DNA of 64,000 nucleotides from Gluconacetobacter diazotrophicus PA1 5 (GTDB taxonomy: Bacteria; Pseudomonadota; Alphaproteobacteria; Acetobacterales; Acetobacteraceae). A program made the position numbers and the translations under genes. Positions 63,232 to 64,000 of the stretch are shown here, piece by piece. Under the pieces are notes generated by a model. The model was not told where the DNA came from. It was given only the letters and a program-made list of their open reading frames with translations, and made no database searches. Where the stretch lies: positions 1,274,501 to 1,338,500 of the forward strand of contig NC_011365.1 of the NCBI RefSeq assembly GCF_000021325.1. Direction: 5' to 3'. Position 1 is the first letter of the stretch. Every line of letters starts with the position of its first letter.

Positions 63232-64000
63232 CCGATATCGAACGATACGCCCTGCGCCAGCGGCAGGGTCGTACCGTAATTGATCGTGTTGGTGGCGCGG
63301 CGCATATAGCCTTTCCAGGCGTCCGATCCCGATTCGCGGCCGCCGCCGGTTTCCTTCTCGCCGCCGAACGCCCCGCCGATCTCGGCCCCGGATGTGCCGA
63401 TATTGACGTTGGCAATGCCGCAATCGGACCCGGCGGCCGACAGGAACCGTTCGGCCTGGCGAAGGTCGGTGGTGAACACGGCCGAGGACAGGCCCTGCGG
63501 AACCGCGTTCTGCAACGCGACGGCGCGGTCGAAATCGGAGTATTTCATCACATACAGGATCGGCGCGAAGGTCTCGTCCAGCACCGGGCCGGCCTGTTCG
63601 GGCATTTCCACCAGGGCGGGACGGACATAATACGCATCGGGCCAGTCGGCCGCGCCTTCCCTGTGGCCGCCCGTGACCACGCCACCCAACGCACGCGCCG
63701 ATTCCAGCGCACGCTGCATGCGGTCCATCGCCGCGGCATCGATCAGGGGGCCGACCAGATTGCCCTCTTCCAGGGGGCTGCCGACCGTCACGGTCGCATA
63801 GGCCGATTTCAGCCGCGCGACGAACCCGTCATAGATGGCGTCATGCACGAACAGGCGACGCAACGTCGTGCAGCGCTGGCCCGCCGTGCCCATCGCGGCG
63901 AAGGCGACGCCGCGCAGGGCCAGTTCCAGATCCGCCGACGGCGTAACGATGGCGGCGTTGTTGCCGCCCAGTTCCAGGATGGCCCGCGCGAAGCGGGCAG
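63228..64000 (-). CDS. aldehyde dehydrogenase, ALDH7/aminoadipate-semialdehyde type (5' part cut off)
   Basis: The C-terminal 256 residues of an NAD(P)-dependent aldehyde dehydrogenase; the N-terminus is past the window end. [12 protein letters not shown] has the catalytic Glu region, and [21 protein letters not shown] the catalytic Cys. [10 protein letters not shown]-type [18 protein letters not shown] and the C-terminal [42 protein letters not shown] match the ALDH7 subfamily (lysine-degradation piperideine-6-carboxylate dehydrogenase). It oxidises small aldehydes to acids. The ALDH7-type GQRCTT motif and the ending support the call. Confidence 0.93.
   Translation of the reverse strand, partial: ARFARAILELGGNNAAIVTPSADLELALRGVAFAAMGTAGQRCTTLRRLFVHDAIYDGFVARLKSAYATVTVGSPLEEGNLVGPLIDAAAMDRMQRALESARALGGVVTGGHREGAADWPDAYYVRPALVEMPEQAGPVLDETFAPILYVMKYSDFDRAVALQNAVPQGLSSAVFTTDLRQAERFLSAAGSDCGIANVNIGTSGAEIGGAFGGEKETGGGRESGSDAWKGYMRRATNTINYGTTLPLAQGVSFDIG

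Overview
The window reads as chromosomal DNA of a GC-rich acetic acid bacterium (Alphaproteobacteria, Acetobacteraceae; closest in style to Gluconacetobacter/Komagataeibacter). This is inferred from three things. There are two tandem periplasmic FAD/3Fe-4S/cytochrome c dehydrogenase operons of the sorbitol/gluconate type. There is a circularly permuted, two-piece tmRNA, which is an alphaproteobacterial hallmark. There is also an alphaproteobacterial SspB, ThyX and OpgC repertoire. I could not run database searches, so the genus is a judgement. I see no CRISPR array, no tRNA or rRNA gene and no recognisable insertion sequence or prophage.

Layout. 1-1649: an SGNH hydrolase (cut by the window edge) and OpgC. 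1917-3023: Mrp/ApbC Fe-S carrier. 3045-7502: a DjlA-like co-chaperone, then a tightly overlapping queuosine operon (queA, tgt, queG and a small ribbon-helix-helix protein). 7657-10889: small unknown protein, PEBP protein, a low-GC membrane diguanylate cyclase, an atypical aquaporin and a VOC protein. 10940-14057: class I fumarase, SspB and the permuted tmRNA with its promoter; SspB and tmRNA both serve ribosome rescue and ClpXP delivery. 14058-18861: ThyX, a MOSC protein, a periplasmic aldose 1-epimerase, and MlaA plus MlaC. 18904-30291: a long minus-strand run holding two S-L-C FAD dehydrogenases, GlcG, a royal-jelly-family protein, PyrD and an HAD phosphatase. 30816-33444: class II fumarase and a histone H1-like Lys/Ala/Pro protein.

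33946-38125: pirin with a divergent LysR regulator, then cobU and divergent cobT-cobS. 38261-42525: a patch of very small membrane or lipid-anchored proteins, a PlsC acyltransferase, a small protein whose frame breaks at a C8 tract, and a YidB-like protein. 43259-48005: manC and galE (sugar nucleotides for surface polysaccharide), a strong palindromic terminator, and a REC-PAS-GGDEF-EAL protein. 48138-55464: DinB, a 41-residue Cys-rich membrane peptide, two alpha/beta hydrolases, an unknown exported protein, a POT transporter, a GNAT protein and Dps with a clear terminator. 55440-64000: EamA transporter, S9 peptidase, two GNAT proteins, a HEYSH membrane protein, AlkB, a YegD-type Hsp70, a small membrane protein and an ALDH7-type dehydrogenase cut by the window edge.

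The most distinctive region is 18904-30291. Two complete membrane dehydrogenase sets lie head to tail, with an FNR-like palindrome about 90 bp upstream of the first gene. They would oxidise sugars, polyols or sugar acids in the periplasm and pass electrons through three-haem cytochromes to quinone. The linked aldose 1-epimerase, royal-jelly-family protein and the electron sink PyrD (also quinone-linked) fit an oxidative-fermentation lifestyle. No single feature is an unmistakable new defence or mobile system. The best leads are the tandem dehydrogenase island, the aquaporin with altered NPA boxes, the HEYSH membrane protein and the unannotated micro-proteins.
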